From Agrocybe praecox (taxonomy: Eukaryota; Basidiomycota; Agaricomycetes; Agaricales; Agrocybaceae): a stretch of 64,000 nt of DNA. Both the position numbers and the translations under genes were made by a program. The notes under the pieces were generated by a model. The model saw only the letters and a list, made by a program, of their open reading frames with translations, searched no databases and was not told the origin of the DNA. The DNA is taken from contig OZ024851.1 in assembly GCA_964017145.1 (NCBI GenBank), forward strand, positions 1,426,001-1,490,000. Reading direction: 5' to 3'. Below are positions 34,290 through 44,422 of the stretch, piece by piece. Position 1 is the stretch's first letter. Each line of letters starts with the position of its first letter.

Positions 34290-35327
34290 ACATGCTCAGA
34301 CCCCTTGCTGACCAGTAAAACAGTGTTGTTTACTAATGTTTACCGAGGGCATCTGCTCTCCGGCTGCTGATGGCCCCCGGCACAGTCTCTGGGCGTGATA
34401 TATCACTGCCGGGGTGGGCAACTGCCCTATATGATGTATACTCAAATGGCCAAATTGCCAGGTTTGATACATCAACATAGCAGACAAGGCTGGTCATGGG
34501 CTTCTTGGTGTATCTTCCACTTCAGTTTCGATGGAACCTGAATGAAATCTACGTGACATGCGGTGTCTTCCTCTAGCCACGGTTGAAGGGCTCTGCATAT
34601 GGCTAAGGAGTGTCCCTGGCTACTATGAAGAGTGGGGTCCAATGCTCGTTTGGCCGAAGCCATTGAGTCAGTGAAAATAACAATTCATTCGCAATTGTCT
34701 TGCTGGGTTGCAAGGACAATTGCCGACCGAATGGCAAAGAGTTCTGCGTCTGGGGCAGTCACTCGTCCGGCTGGATGTGAAACGGTATGAATCGGTTTGT
34801 GTCCCCGGTATAATAAGGCAGTCGAGACCGCCTGTCGTTGTACATCATTTGGCACCGAAGCGTCGACCACACAATACACCGTTGTTTCCTCTTTCTGTGC
34901 CTCTTTGAGGGACTTGTTGAGTTCAATGAGCACTGCCTGGGCTGACGCTTCATCGGTTGGGCAGGGATCAAATGTGAATCAGGTGCTGTACAGATCCAGC
35001 AGCCTGTTTCCAGGACAAGCCTCTGACGCTACGGGTGTGAAAGTCTCTGTGAGTTCGGGGAGATGGCGGTCGATCTCCATGAGGGCCCCCCCTACTTTTT
35101 CTTTCTGGGTTGGGGTGAGCCTTGAGATTGCTAACGGGTGAACGTCAGCCCGCTTGTGGTGCTCCTGCGATAAGAGCGACCTAAGCGGATGGGTGTCTGA
35201 TAGCGTGGCTGCCCGGTAGTTTGACTGGCCTCCTAGCTTCTTCAGGTGGAGGTGGAAGGGGATGAGGCCCACAAGGGCCTCAACCCCGCCTGTGGGGGAG
35301 GTGCGGAATGCACCTGTGATCCAAAGT
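34290..35327 (-). pseudogene. LINE (non-LTR retrotransposon) RNase H region, degraded
   Basis: Read on the minus strand from 35,327: WITGAFRTSPTGGVEALVGL, IPFHLHLKKLGG, TLSDTHPLRSLL, then after a stop VDASVPNDVQRQAV, HPAGRVTAPDAELFAIR and MASAKRALDPTLHSSQGHSL. This is the end of the reverse transcriptase followed by the RNase H domain of Tad/I-type LINEs common in Agaricomycetes (acidic VDAS, AELFAIR and DS/AS-A motifs). Stops at ~34,980 and a shift near 34,670 break it. Its upstream coding part is missing because another retroelement tail abuts it at 35,33x. Confidence 0.8.
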
Positions 35328-35329
35328 GC

Positions 35330-35990
35330 CGCTTTTTATTTTTTTATTTTTTTATTTTTTTAAATCAAAGGACCAAAGTCCCATTTGTATTCCGGTGCAT
35401 GATTGCAGTCCGGTCCCTACGTTACATACAATGGCATGCTAAGCAAGATTTTAATACTACGCTACATCTGCGAGGGTGGGCAGAAGGCCCGCCAAGATTA
35501 CAGACCGCCGTTAGGCAGTCAGAATGTTGCTGGTTCGATGGCGCTAGCACCATCGCAAGTGAGTAAGCATTGTGGCCGGGCATCGAGCTCAGCCCACAGT
35601 TCACACCCCACCCGGTCCACAGTCCCCTCACATTCCAAGTCGCATCGCTGCTTCCGCTTAGCCCGAGTGCCCCCGAAGGGTCAGGTCGAAACCCACAAAC
35701 TCAGGTACCCACTGAAGGGCCCCCAATGCCCCCGCAGGGTCGGGACGAATCCCACAAGTCAGAGTACTAGAGCACGCGCCATTGTAATGGCAAAGAGTCC
35801 GCAGTCCAAGAAGAACACGTCCCGCAGGCCAGGCCGTAGCCCAACCTGCTTATCCGACCCCCACCTGTATATGCTAATGTCATTAATGAAATATGGGCAG
35901 TTGCCTAAATACCTTCATAAATGCCTGTGGGCAGTTGCCTACCTTCCCTTTTGGGAAGGTCTTTTTTTTCGAGGTTTTTAGGTGCCAGGG
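35330..35990 (-). mobile_element. Retroelement 3' end (LINE- or SINE-like) with A-rich tail
   Basis: On the minus strand a GC-rich ~600-bp body ends in a (TAAAAAA)-type tail, seen on the plus strand as repeated TTTTTTTA at 35,335-35,361. A tail of this kind is a hallmark of target-primed retrotransposition. The tail lies directly against the truncated LINE coding sequence, so this element inserted into that LINE. The body has no long frame. The far end is uncertain; direct repeats of GGGCAGTTGCCTA lie at 35,895 and 35,929. Confidence 0.6.
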
Positions 35991-38160
35991 CAGGCATATA
36001 TGGGTTGGAAATGGCTTAGGGAGGTGGGCATAGGTATTTCAGAAGCCGAGGAGCCGTCTAGAAGGGCAGGAGCAGGGGCAGGGGGCTTGTAGAGGGGGCG
36101 GGCGCTGGTAAACAAGGCCAAACACATTGCCGAACGCACAAAATGGCCTCCTTGGGCGTCGGGATAGCTATTTCGATGGGTTCAGGGCCGTTTGGGGCCA
36201 GGAAACTGGGCCAATAAATTCAAATGTATTTAATAATGATTTATGGTACACTTTATGCGCCTATTAGGAGGAGGGGAGGGGTGGATGGCTCGAGGTGCAG
36301 TCGGATAATGTTGAATTTATTAATAAATCTAAATTTAGCGCAAGCGCACATCTATTTTTGATATGGCACGCACTATGGGTATTCGGAATAGAGTTTCCGG
36401 TCAGATTAGATTAGATTACATATTTAAATGATCAAGACACTTGAGTAATCCTATCCATTTTGGGCAGTTATTGCCATTTTGGTCAAATATGTATGTTTTA
36501 TGTTGAAAACATCACATTTTATTGACATATATATAATGTATGTAAAACAACATGTACAATACAGGAACAGACAGAAGGAAAAAGGAAGAGAGAAAAAAAC
36601 AAAACAAAAAAGCAAGAAAGAAACAACCAGCAAAGCATACGCCATGCTGTTTGCTGGCAGTCAGCAGAGGCAATGATGGTGCAGGGTACGTAGGCGCTGG
36701 AAGGCCTCGTGTCATGCTCGCTGAGCTGCGTTGAACACTGGCCGCCTTCTATCATCTTCGCTGCCCTGGTGTTTATCAACGTGGAGTCGATGAGGACGGT
36801 CGACAGCGTGCCATGCTGTCGGCCGTCCTTGTCTGCTCATCTTCCTCTCCTACTCATCTCCTCTCGCCCTTTCACCCGTGCTCACGCTCGTTCAGTCATG
36901 CTCACCGACCTCATCACCCCATCGCCCTTCCTTCACCCCCTGTCTATATGTGCCCGAGCACCACGGCCCAGGTCACACCCTCTCATCCTTCACTTGTCGT
37001 CATGCTCCGCCTTGTCGTCGCTGGCTCTGGCGCTCACGTCCTCACGCTTGCTGTCGTCGGTGTCGTCATTACTGGCACCCTCGCGCCTGTGCTCGCTGTC
37101 ACCGCCGTCGCTTTCTCCAATTGTTTGCCGTCCTTGCCCTTTCGTCGCGACCGTGTTGCCGTTGGCCTGGAGTCGCTGTGGTCAGTCGTTGAACCTTGGG
37201 GTGGACGTGGATGTGTGGGCAAAGGGTAAACAGGTAGCGGCATCAATGGTTGGAATTGACCCAAATCGGGCAATTCCCACGCCGGTCCGAGCAATAGCCG
37301 GATCGCGCTCATCGTTGGGAGTGACGATGAGGCCGTATTCAGGACTTCTGAGTCCTGAAAGTAATATATTTAAATATGTAGTAACTCATAGAGTAGTAAA
37401 ATGAAATTTATTCTTTTTTTGGTATTTTTAAAAAAATGTGGAATCGAGGTACATATAGTGCTGCATGATTGTTGCACAAGTCCTTCCAAACTCGATGCAT
37501 TTTTGCTTCAATGAGGAATATATGGAGGTATAAATAAATTGGCCACATTTTTTCTTGTTAAAGGTGTTTAAAATGGTATGTAGTATACATATGTGCAAAA
37601 AAAGTGATAATCCCCCATTGTATCATATGTCAAAAAAGCGAATATATTTTCAAAATAAATACAAAATCACCCCTCAAGGAGAAATTTCGCATTTTTGTAT
37701 CATTTAAATATGTATTTTTGTACTTGTTGTATGTACAACAAAATTTGATAAATTTCTCTTTCATATGTCTATTTTACTCTACCTAATACCGCCCTCGATT
37801 CACCCCAGCGAGGCCACCAACGAAGAGCTCGAACGTTGAAAGGAGCATGAGAAATTTCCAAATTTGGAAACTTCAACCACTTTCAACTTTTGCCTTTCAT
37901 CATCGCCCCATCACCATCACCATCACCGCTGTACATCACCATCCCCATGCGCGTCGTCATGGACATTGACAACGCCTGCACGAACGACGAACACAAACGC
38001 GATGAGTCAAGACAACAACGACAACGACAATGACGAAGGCAACGAGTAGCACGACCACACCTAGGCCCACGCATAACGACGATGACGCAGGGGAAGAAGT
38101 GTGAATGACAGGGCGACATGAGCCAGATGGAAGGTGATGAGGAGGTGATGCAGCCAGTGC
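35991..38160. other. Gene-free stretch with a GC-rich low-complexity segment
   Basis: Mixed sequence. Segment 36,780-37,240 is GC-rich and built of CTC/GTC/CGT-rich low-complexity sequence, giving long frames on both strands (for example a 231-codon plus-strand frame and a Lys/Arg/Thr-rich minus-strand frame); none has domain signals. From 37,330 the DNA becomes AT-rich. At 37,860-38,100 there are CATCACCATC and ACAACGACAA simple repeats. Confidence 0.4.
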
Positions 38161-38918
38161 AGACAGATTTATGCATCAAGTTCTGGTAATTGCCCAATTA
38201 AGGTGATGCATCCACAGTGGCCATGGCCTAGTGGCCCAAATTCATGTATCAAGCCCTCTGGCTGGCTTATTGTGACTGTTTGTGACTTATCACCTGATAG
38301 TCATGTGTTTATATTTGATGGGATCAAAATCTATGCACATGACTTTTTGCTTGCCTCTATTTACATGTTTGGGCTCCACTCATATGTTTATATGGCCTCA
38401 AATACAAACAAATAATAAATAATAATGTTAGCAGGCAGGGGCATGCAGGATACAAAACAAACAAGGCCTTTGAGTGATGTCACATCCAAACAACCCAATA
38501 AGGCAAGAGGACTTTGGACTTTGAGATTTTGAGATAAAGGCCTTTGATGGATGATAGATGGGACTGAGATAAGACTAGATAAAAGATAAGTCTATTTTTA
38601 TCGCAATCTATTTTTAGAACACTTTACATATTTGGTTAGTTCAAGCCTAAAATGGTATAGAACACATTTTTTGATGATTTTAAAATTTATTTTTGGCTTG
38701 CTATAAATATTTCAATCTTTTATTTTGATTTGTATCCGGCTTTCTGCAGATATTTTGCATTTTGTGGCTGAACCATTGATGATTATGTAATAAAAAATAT
38801 TTAGCATAGCTTTTGGATTTTTCTCTACAACTTTGATTTTTGGTGGCTGTGCACCAAATCACATGACTTTCACATGACTACAGCTCTCTAGTCACTGTCG
38901 GTCACCCTGATACATGAC
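38161..38918. mobile_element. TIR element family A, copy 2 (cut by the assembly gap)
   Basis: Begins AGACAGATTTATGCATCAAG and continues with AGGTGATGCATCCACAG, matching the family A terminal repeat. The interior matches 23,650-23,940 in inverted orientation, e.g. TGATGTCACATCCAAACAAC, ATAAGGCAAGAGGACTTTGG and AACAAATAATAAATAATAAT. The far end reaches the N-run, so the second terminus is unseen. Confidence 0.82.
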
Positions 38919-39118
38919 NNNNNNNNNNNNNNNNNNNNNNNNNNNNNNNNNNNNNNNNNNNNNNNNNNNNNNNNNNNNNNNNNNNNNNNNNNNNNNNNNN
39001 NNNNNNNNNNNNNNNNNNNNNNNNNNNNNNNNNNNNNNNNNNNNNNNNNNNNNNNNNNNNNNNNNNNNNNNNNNNNNNNNNNNNNNNNNNNNNNNNNNNN
39101 NNNNNNNNNNNNNNNNNN
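38919..39118. other. Assembly gap, 200 N
   Basis: A run of exactly 200 N, a usual placeholder length, so the true distance is unknown. It lies between a TIR element and the satellite array. Confidence 0.99.
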
Positions 39119-40448
39119 GCCCCTGTACTAGGTAAAATTATATCATCCGGACCTCTGAGCATCTTTACACACTGTACGTGTCTCTGCTTGAGTGTGACTT
39201 TGGAAGTCTGAGAGGTAAATTTTAAGCTGTCGTACCAGCTAAAATTGACAATATATGTAGCTGTTTGCATTGAGTACGAGTGTGGAGGGGCAGAAATTGA
39301 TTTTTAGGCTTCTTGTACCAATTAAAATTACAGTAATTGGACCCCTGAACAAGTATAAACACTATACTTCAGGTGTCCGGATGTCTGTACATGAGTCCAA
39401 CTATGGGGGGCCAAAAATCAATTGTTGTGCTTTCTGTGCCAAGTACAACTGCAGAGGGCCGGAAATTAATTTTTAGGCCTCCTGTACTAAGTAAAATTAC
39501 ATTGACCGGATGTCCGAACATGTTTATACACTGTAGTGTTCGGATGTCTGTATGTGAATGCAAGTGCGGAGGGCCGGAAATGATTTTTGAGCCTCCCGTA
39601 CCAAGTAAAATTACAGTAAGCGGACGTCCGAACACGTTTATACAATATACTTCGGGTGTCCGGTTGTCTGTATGTGAGGGTGACTGCGGGATGCCGCAAA
39701 ATGAATTTTAGGATTTTTATACCAAGTACAACCATGGAGGGCCGCGAAATTATTTTTTAAACCTCCCGTACCAAGTAAAATTACACTAAGCGGATGTCCG
39801 AACACGTTTCCACAATTTACTTTGGATGTCCGGTTGTCTGTACGTGAGGGTGACTGCGGGATGCTGCGAAATGAATTTTAGGCTTTCCATACCAAGTACA
39901 ACCGTGGAGGGCCACAAAACTATTTTTAAACCTCCCATACCAAGTAAAATTACACTAAGCGGATGGCTGAACACGTTTCCACAATTTACTTTGGATGTCC
40001 GGTTGTCTGTACGTGAGGGTGACTGCGGAATGCCGCAAAATGATTTTTAGGCTTTCTGTACCAAGTACAACCATGGAAGGCTGCGAAATTATTTTCTAAG
40101 CCTCCCGTACCAAGTAAAATTACAGTAAGCGGACGTCCGAACACGTCTATACACTTTACTTCGGATGTCCGGTTGTCTGTACGTGAGGGTGACTGCGGAA
40201 TGCTGTGAAATGAATTTTAGGCTTTTTATACCAAGTACAACCCTGAAGGGCTGCGAACTTATTTTTTAACCCTCACGTACCAAGTAAAATTACAGTAACC
40301 GGATGGCCGGACATGTTTATATACTTTACTTTGGGTGTCCAGTTGTTTGTATGTGAGTGTAAATGCGGGGGGCCGGACTTTGATTTTTATGCTTTTCATA
40401 CCAAGTACAATCATGGAGGGCCGGGAAATGATATTTTAAGCTTCCCGT
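39119..40448 (+). repeat. ~170-bp satellite array, left part
   Basis: Monomers begin with TACCAAGTAAAATTACAGTA. Counted starts are near 39126, 39315, 39485, 39599, 39769, 39938, 40108 and 40278, so the last spacings are 170, 169, 170 and 170 bp. Each monomer has two related halves; the second begins TACCAAGTACAACCATGGAG. Copies in the middle (39.6-40.3 kb) are most alike and those at the edges are more diverged. Confidence 0.92.
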
Positions 40449-42037
40449 TGATACGCCCCGAGCCTCTACAGGCTCTGAAAATTCGATTTCGAGCGTTCGG
40501 TCCGAGTCCCATTGTTCGGATGACCTCGAGAATGTTCGACAAGTACTAAGGAACGTTCAGGGACATTCTACGAAGCACAACGAACGTATATTACACGCAA
40601 CGAACCGACAGTGCCACTACCGAACGAGTTTCGAGGCTCGAAGCCTCAAATGACGTCATTACCGAGCTACCCGAGCTTGGGCGCCTCACACCTATCCGCA
40701 GCGTGCTCCCCTCGGTTCGACAGTCTTATGGAGCACTCTAGGACATTCGACGAACCACAACGAACGTATTTCACGTCCACCGAACGAGTATTGACCCCAG
40801 CGAACGAGACTCGAGCTCCAGACGACCCTCCAGGCCTTAAACGAGTTCAGTACCATTCGGACAACTTCGTGGAGGTTCGGGAAGGCTCGAGAACATTCGG
40901 AGACACTCTACGATCACTAACGAACGTATTCGACACGCTCCAAACGAGTAACGGTTCCACCGAACGACTTGCGAGGCTCAGATACCCAAATTACGTCATC
41001 ACTCGACCAGTCCACTCTTGAGTGTCGCTCGCTCAGTCATATAGGGGTCTAGCATGTTCGGTACCCTGCTAATATCGTTCGTTAACCTTTCTAGAACAAT
41101 AACGAACCATTCCCGGCCATTAATATGTCGATCCTTGAGCTCGGAAAGTGCCACCCAACCTCTCACGTTCGCCGGTCACTTAAACATCGCTTATTCGATC
41201 CCAAACTCTTTATGGAACTCTGTATACCTTATAGATTCGTTCAGGAGGCTTTAGTCTAGGATTACGAACACCAACGAACGATTTCCATATGCTCGTATGT
41301 CTTTATTTCGCTATTTTATACACTTTGGACCCTTTCAGGACCCTTTCCCTCTGCATTTTATACTATCCCTTTGACATTTGACATATCTTCCATACTATTC
41401 TATAGCTCCTTTTATTCCTTTCTTTATCATTCGATTTTATTGGTTTCCTTTTCGTAGGTACTATATTATCGACCTCATGTACATACACACAAAATAAGAA
41501 GAGTATTCGTCCCCCCCTCTCCTCACAGCTTAGTCTCGCTTCGAAATCGTCTCGAAGTCTCTCGCTTCTCTTTCGTTTCAGTCATACTGCGTCCCACTTC
41601 GTTGCGTATACCGTCTACGCCCTCGTACTTCGTCCTCGAACGTTCCGTGTAACGTTTACTTCGTATTTCCCTTTGATCTCGCCTCGTTTCGGCCTCTCAG
41701 CAATATCTCGACCTCTTCACACTCACTACAGCTCAGTACACCTTCGGTATCGCTCACCAACCCTCTCTAACATTTCACGAACACTCCCGAACGTCTAACG
41801 AACCCCCTCGAACTTCCCGAACCTCTCGAACCTTCGAACCTCTCGTATCCGACTCGCTCGACACCCAGTATCCTCGTATTGGCTTGCCTCTTGCTGGAAC
41901 GCAGCCCAAACCTCCGTCTCGCACCCTCAGAGCACCTCACGACGCTCGCTGAGTGTTTCTTTTATTTTTGTTTTGTTTGCTTGCGCTTCGTACATATCTC
42001 ATCTCTTTCCTACACTCAGAACGTCGTACGCACATCA
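40449..42037 (+). mobile_element. LTR-like insertion (probable long solo LTR, 1,589 bp) in the satellite
   Basis: Starts TGATACGCCCCGAGCC and ends CGTACGCACATCA, with TGAT/ATCA ends as in gypsy-type LTRs. The satellite reads ...CCCGT before it and CCGTACC after it, so CCGT (40445-40448 and 42038-42041) is duplicated. The insertion is exactly at a monomer junction, where the next TACCAAGTAAAA was due at 40,448. The interior is rich in CGAACG and TTCG motifs and has no long frame. A non-LTR identity cannot be excluded because only one copy is present. Confidence 0.72.
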
Positions 42038-42640
42038 CCGTACCAAATAAAATTACAGTAACCAGATGTCCAGACACATTTTTACACTGTACCTTGGGTG
42101 CCCAGACATTGATATTCACACTTTCTGTACCAAGTACAACTGCGGAGGGCCGGAAATTGATTTTTACACTTTTCGTACAAGTAAAATTACAGTAACCGGA
42201 CCTCCAAGCAAGTCTAAACACTGTACTTTGGGTGACTGAGGACTACTGTATCTGGACCTCCACATATGTTTATACACTACTTCAGTTGTCCAGCTGTCTC
42301 AGCTTGAATGCACCTTCGGAGGTCCAGAAATCCTTTTTTAGGCCTCTTGTAACAACTAAAATCACATTATCTGGACCTCTGAGCAAATTGAAATATTGTA
42401 TTTCAGGTGTCCAACTGTGTGCTTGGGTTCAGCTTTGCAGGTACAAAAATAATTTTTAGGCTTCCCATAACAAGTAAAATTGCAGTATCCGGACCTCCGT
42501 GCAAGTATAAACACTACTCCAGGTTTCCGCAAGTTTGTGCTTGAATGCAACTTCGGAGGTCAGCAAATCAAATTTTAAACTTCCTGTTCCAAGTGAATAA
42601 AAATTACAGTAACTGAATCTCCATCCAAGTCCACACCCTG
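42038..42640 (+). repeat. ~170-bp satellite array, right part (diverged)
   Basis: The array resumes with CCGTACCAAATAAAATTACA and continues with increasingly changed monomer starts near 42176, 42347, 42465 and 42583. It fades out after about 42,640. Confidence 0.85.
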
Positions 42641-43062
42641 TTTCCAGACACTCCCACTTGATATGTCTGATGAAGTTTTCTGGGATGTCTTCAAACAAAG
42701 CCAAGTAAATATATAACATTAATTCTGGGATCCCAGTGACTTACTCTAAATACACAACTACATGACCAGGCCACCGACAGCCTATATATTTAATGTTTTG
42801 GTTCCTTGGGGGTCCGCCAACTGTATAGCTATACCAGCCGCAATGGCTAGCACCATGTAGTATGGTTACCAGGGCCCTTGATAGCTCTGCCATACACTAT
42901 GGCTATTTTGTTATAAATAGCTATGACCGCTAGCCCCGTACAGTATGGTGATCCTGTCACCTTGGCTGTTACATACTAGTACGTGACTACTATACTGTCT
43001 TATGTGGATTGCATGAGGGTCTGAGAGAGGTTTTGATGTGGGAGATAGTTGGAGGCTGGGCA
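42641..43062. other. Short unique-looking stretch between satellite and solo LTR
   Basis: About 420 bp with two loosely similar blocks around GCTAGCACCATGTAGTATGG and GCTAGCCCCGTACAGTATGG. No gene. Confidence 0.4.
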
Positions 43063-43342
43063 TGTTAAAATGACCGGGTCTTCGAGGTCACTCGGGTTGT
43101 AGTAGGGACCCTCGCAATCAAGCGAGGTTTATCATTCAATGTAGGTACACTATAAATACAAAATATGTAGCTAGAACAGCCTACGAAGTAATAAGGAGAA
43201 AATAAAATAAACAAGGGATAGTGGCATATAACATGCCAAATGTCAATATAAGAATGAAATGCAGATTATCTCCTCGAGATAATCTGCGGCTATCAAGTGA
43301 CCACTTCGTGGTGCGCTTGTATTTATCCCGATTATTCCAACA
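43063..43342 (-). mobile_element. Solo LTR, Ty1/copia type (280 bp) with GGGCA target duplication
   Basis: In inverted orientation it starts TGTTGGAATAATCGGGATAA and ends GACCCGGTCATTTTAACA. GGGCA lies on both sides (43058-43062 and 43343-43347), a perfect 5-bp target duplication. It is the inverted homologue of 9668-9927. No internal domain remains. Confidence 0.95.
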
Positions 43343-43433
43343 GGGCACAGAGTATATATACATATTCTAAGGTAGTGACATGATTTATTTGTACTTATTT
43401 GCTTTGATTAAACAAAGTCTTGTGCCCAATATA

Positions 43434-43648
43434 GAGCAGGGACAAAACTGTTCAAATGTACATGTACCAGTAATATATTAATATCGTGGGAATAAAACAA
43501 GATTATGTAATGGAAAAAATTGAAACTTGTTACTGACATCCTAATCTACCTTGGTCTAAATTTTCAACCAATTTGGACCACCCAGTCTCAAGTCATTTGT
43601 GTAACAGTTCAACTTTGAAAAATATTTGAACGGTTTTGTCCCTCACTG
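43434..43648. mobile_element. Small TIR element (MITE), ~215 bp, TA-flanked
   Basis: Left end GAGCAGGGACAAAACTGTTC and inverted right end CAGTGAGGGACAAAACCGTT share GGGACAAAACxGTTCAAAT. TA dinucleotides lie at both edges. No coding content. Termini resemble those of the 15.3 kb element (CAG...GAGGACAA). Confidence 0.7.
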
Positions 43649-44280
43649 TAAGTAATATGTAATGTAGGAAATATGTAACAAGTTGCTCACCTCAGTTGTT
43701 TGCTTGACAAACAACTGAGGGGAGCTCAAACAAAATACAGAAGTATTTATCTATTTACTTGAGTGCTTCATAGTCTGCAGAGACTATAAGTAGTATAGTT
43801 GATAGAAATATTACTAGGAGAAATATAGAACAAGAGAAACATTGTATTACAACAAAAGATAGGATTTGGAATGAAGAGCAATATAAAAGTTGAATAATAT
43901 GCATACTGAGGCGTTACATGTGGCAGTGTGTTCAGTTCGTGTTGTAGTTTGTCCCGAATATTCCAACAAAGATTTATTCAAATCTTTGTTCCCTCATTTT
44001 CCTATGTTATAAAAGATGCATTTTCGACTAAATTCATTATCAATTACTTATCATTAAAAATTTACTTTTTCACCTAGTGAGTGTATCTACCTGGCCAACT
44101 GGTGCAATTGATCTTTGCTTTCAAGTCTTTGTCCGATTTCACAAATTACCATAAAAAGGCGGAATTTGCTCAAATTATTAATCGATCCTTTTTTATTGTA
44201 GTAAAGGGCTACTTTTTGACCATATTTATCATGCATTTATTAACGGTGGCAATTGACTTTTCGACGCAGTGAAACGACTC
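43649..44280. other. Right edge of the repeat island, with a possible LTR end
   Basis: At ~43,945-43,968 the sequence TTTGTCCCGAATATTCCAACA resembles, inverted, the start of the copia LTR (TGTTGGAATAaTCGGG), so part of a related LTR may lie here, but the other end was not found. A short palindrome AAAGATTT-ATTC-AAATCTTT follows at 43,968. There is no supported gene. Confidence 0.4.
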
Positions 44281-44357
44281 CTTCGTTCCTCAGGTCTCGT
44301 AATCCAGTGTAGCGCGAGGAATCACATCACATGATCGTGACAGTCATTGGCCGTGCC

Positions 44358-44363
44358 ACGCGT
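44358..44363 (+). promoter_or_regulatory. ACGCGT (MluI cell-cycle box-like) upstream of MSH2
   Basis: A single ACGCGT lies 60 bp upstream of the MSH2 ATG, in a GC-rich block just after the AT-rich island ends. In yeast, MBF acts through ACGCGT to raise mismatch-repair genes at G1/S. The same use here is inference. Confidence 0.45.
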
Positions 44364-44422
44364 CGTTACAGGTCTAAAATCATTGATCATAACTACGAAC
44401 TGCGCCGTCACCCCGAGTAGAA

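Noticed and set aside
35500..35600. Possible tRNA-like GGTTCGA box near 35,530
   Set aside because: No A box at the right distance and no foldable acceptor stem; it lies in a retroelement body. It could still reflect a tRNA-derived SINE head, noted under findings.
36709..37404. A 231-codon plus-strand ORF as a gene
   Set aside because: The translation is low-complexity Ser/Leu/Cys/Pro from CTC-rich DNA, other strands are open as well, there is no domain or supported splice site, and it sits in the repeat island.
38902..39270. ORFs spanning the gap
   Set aside because: They are open only because N codons are not counted as stops.
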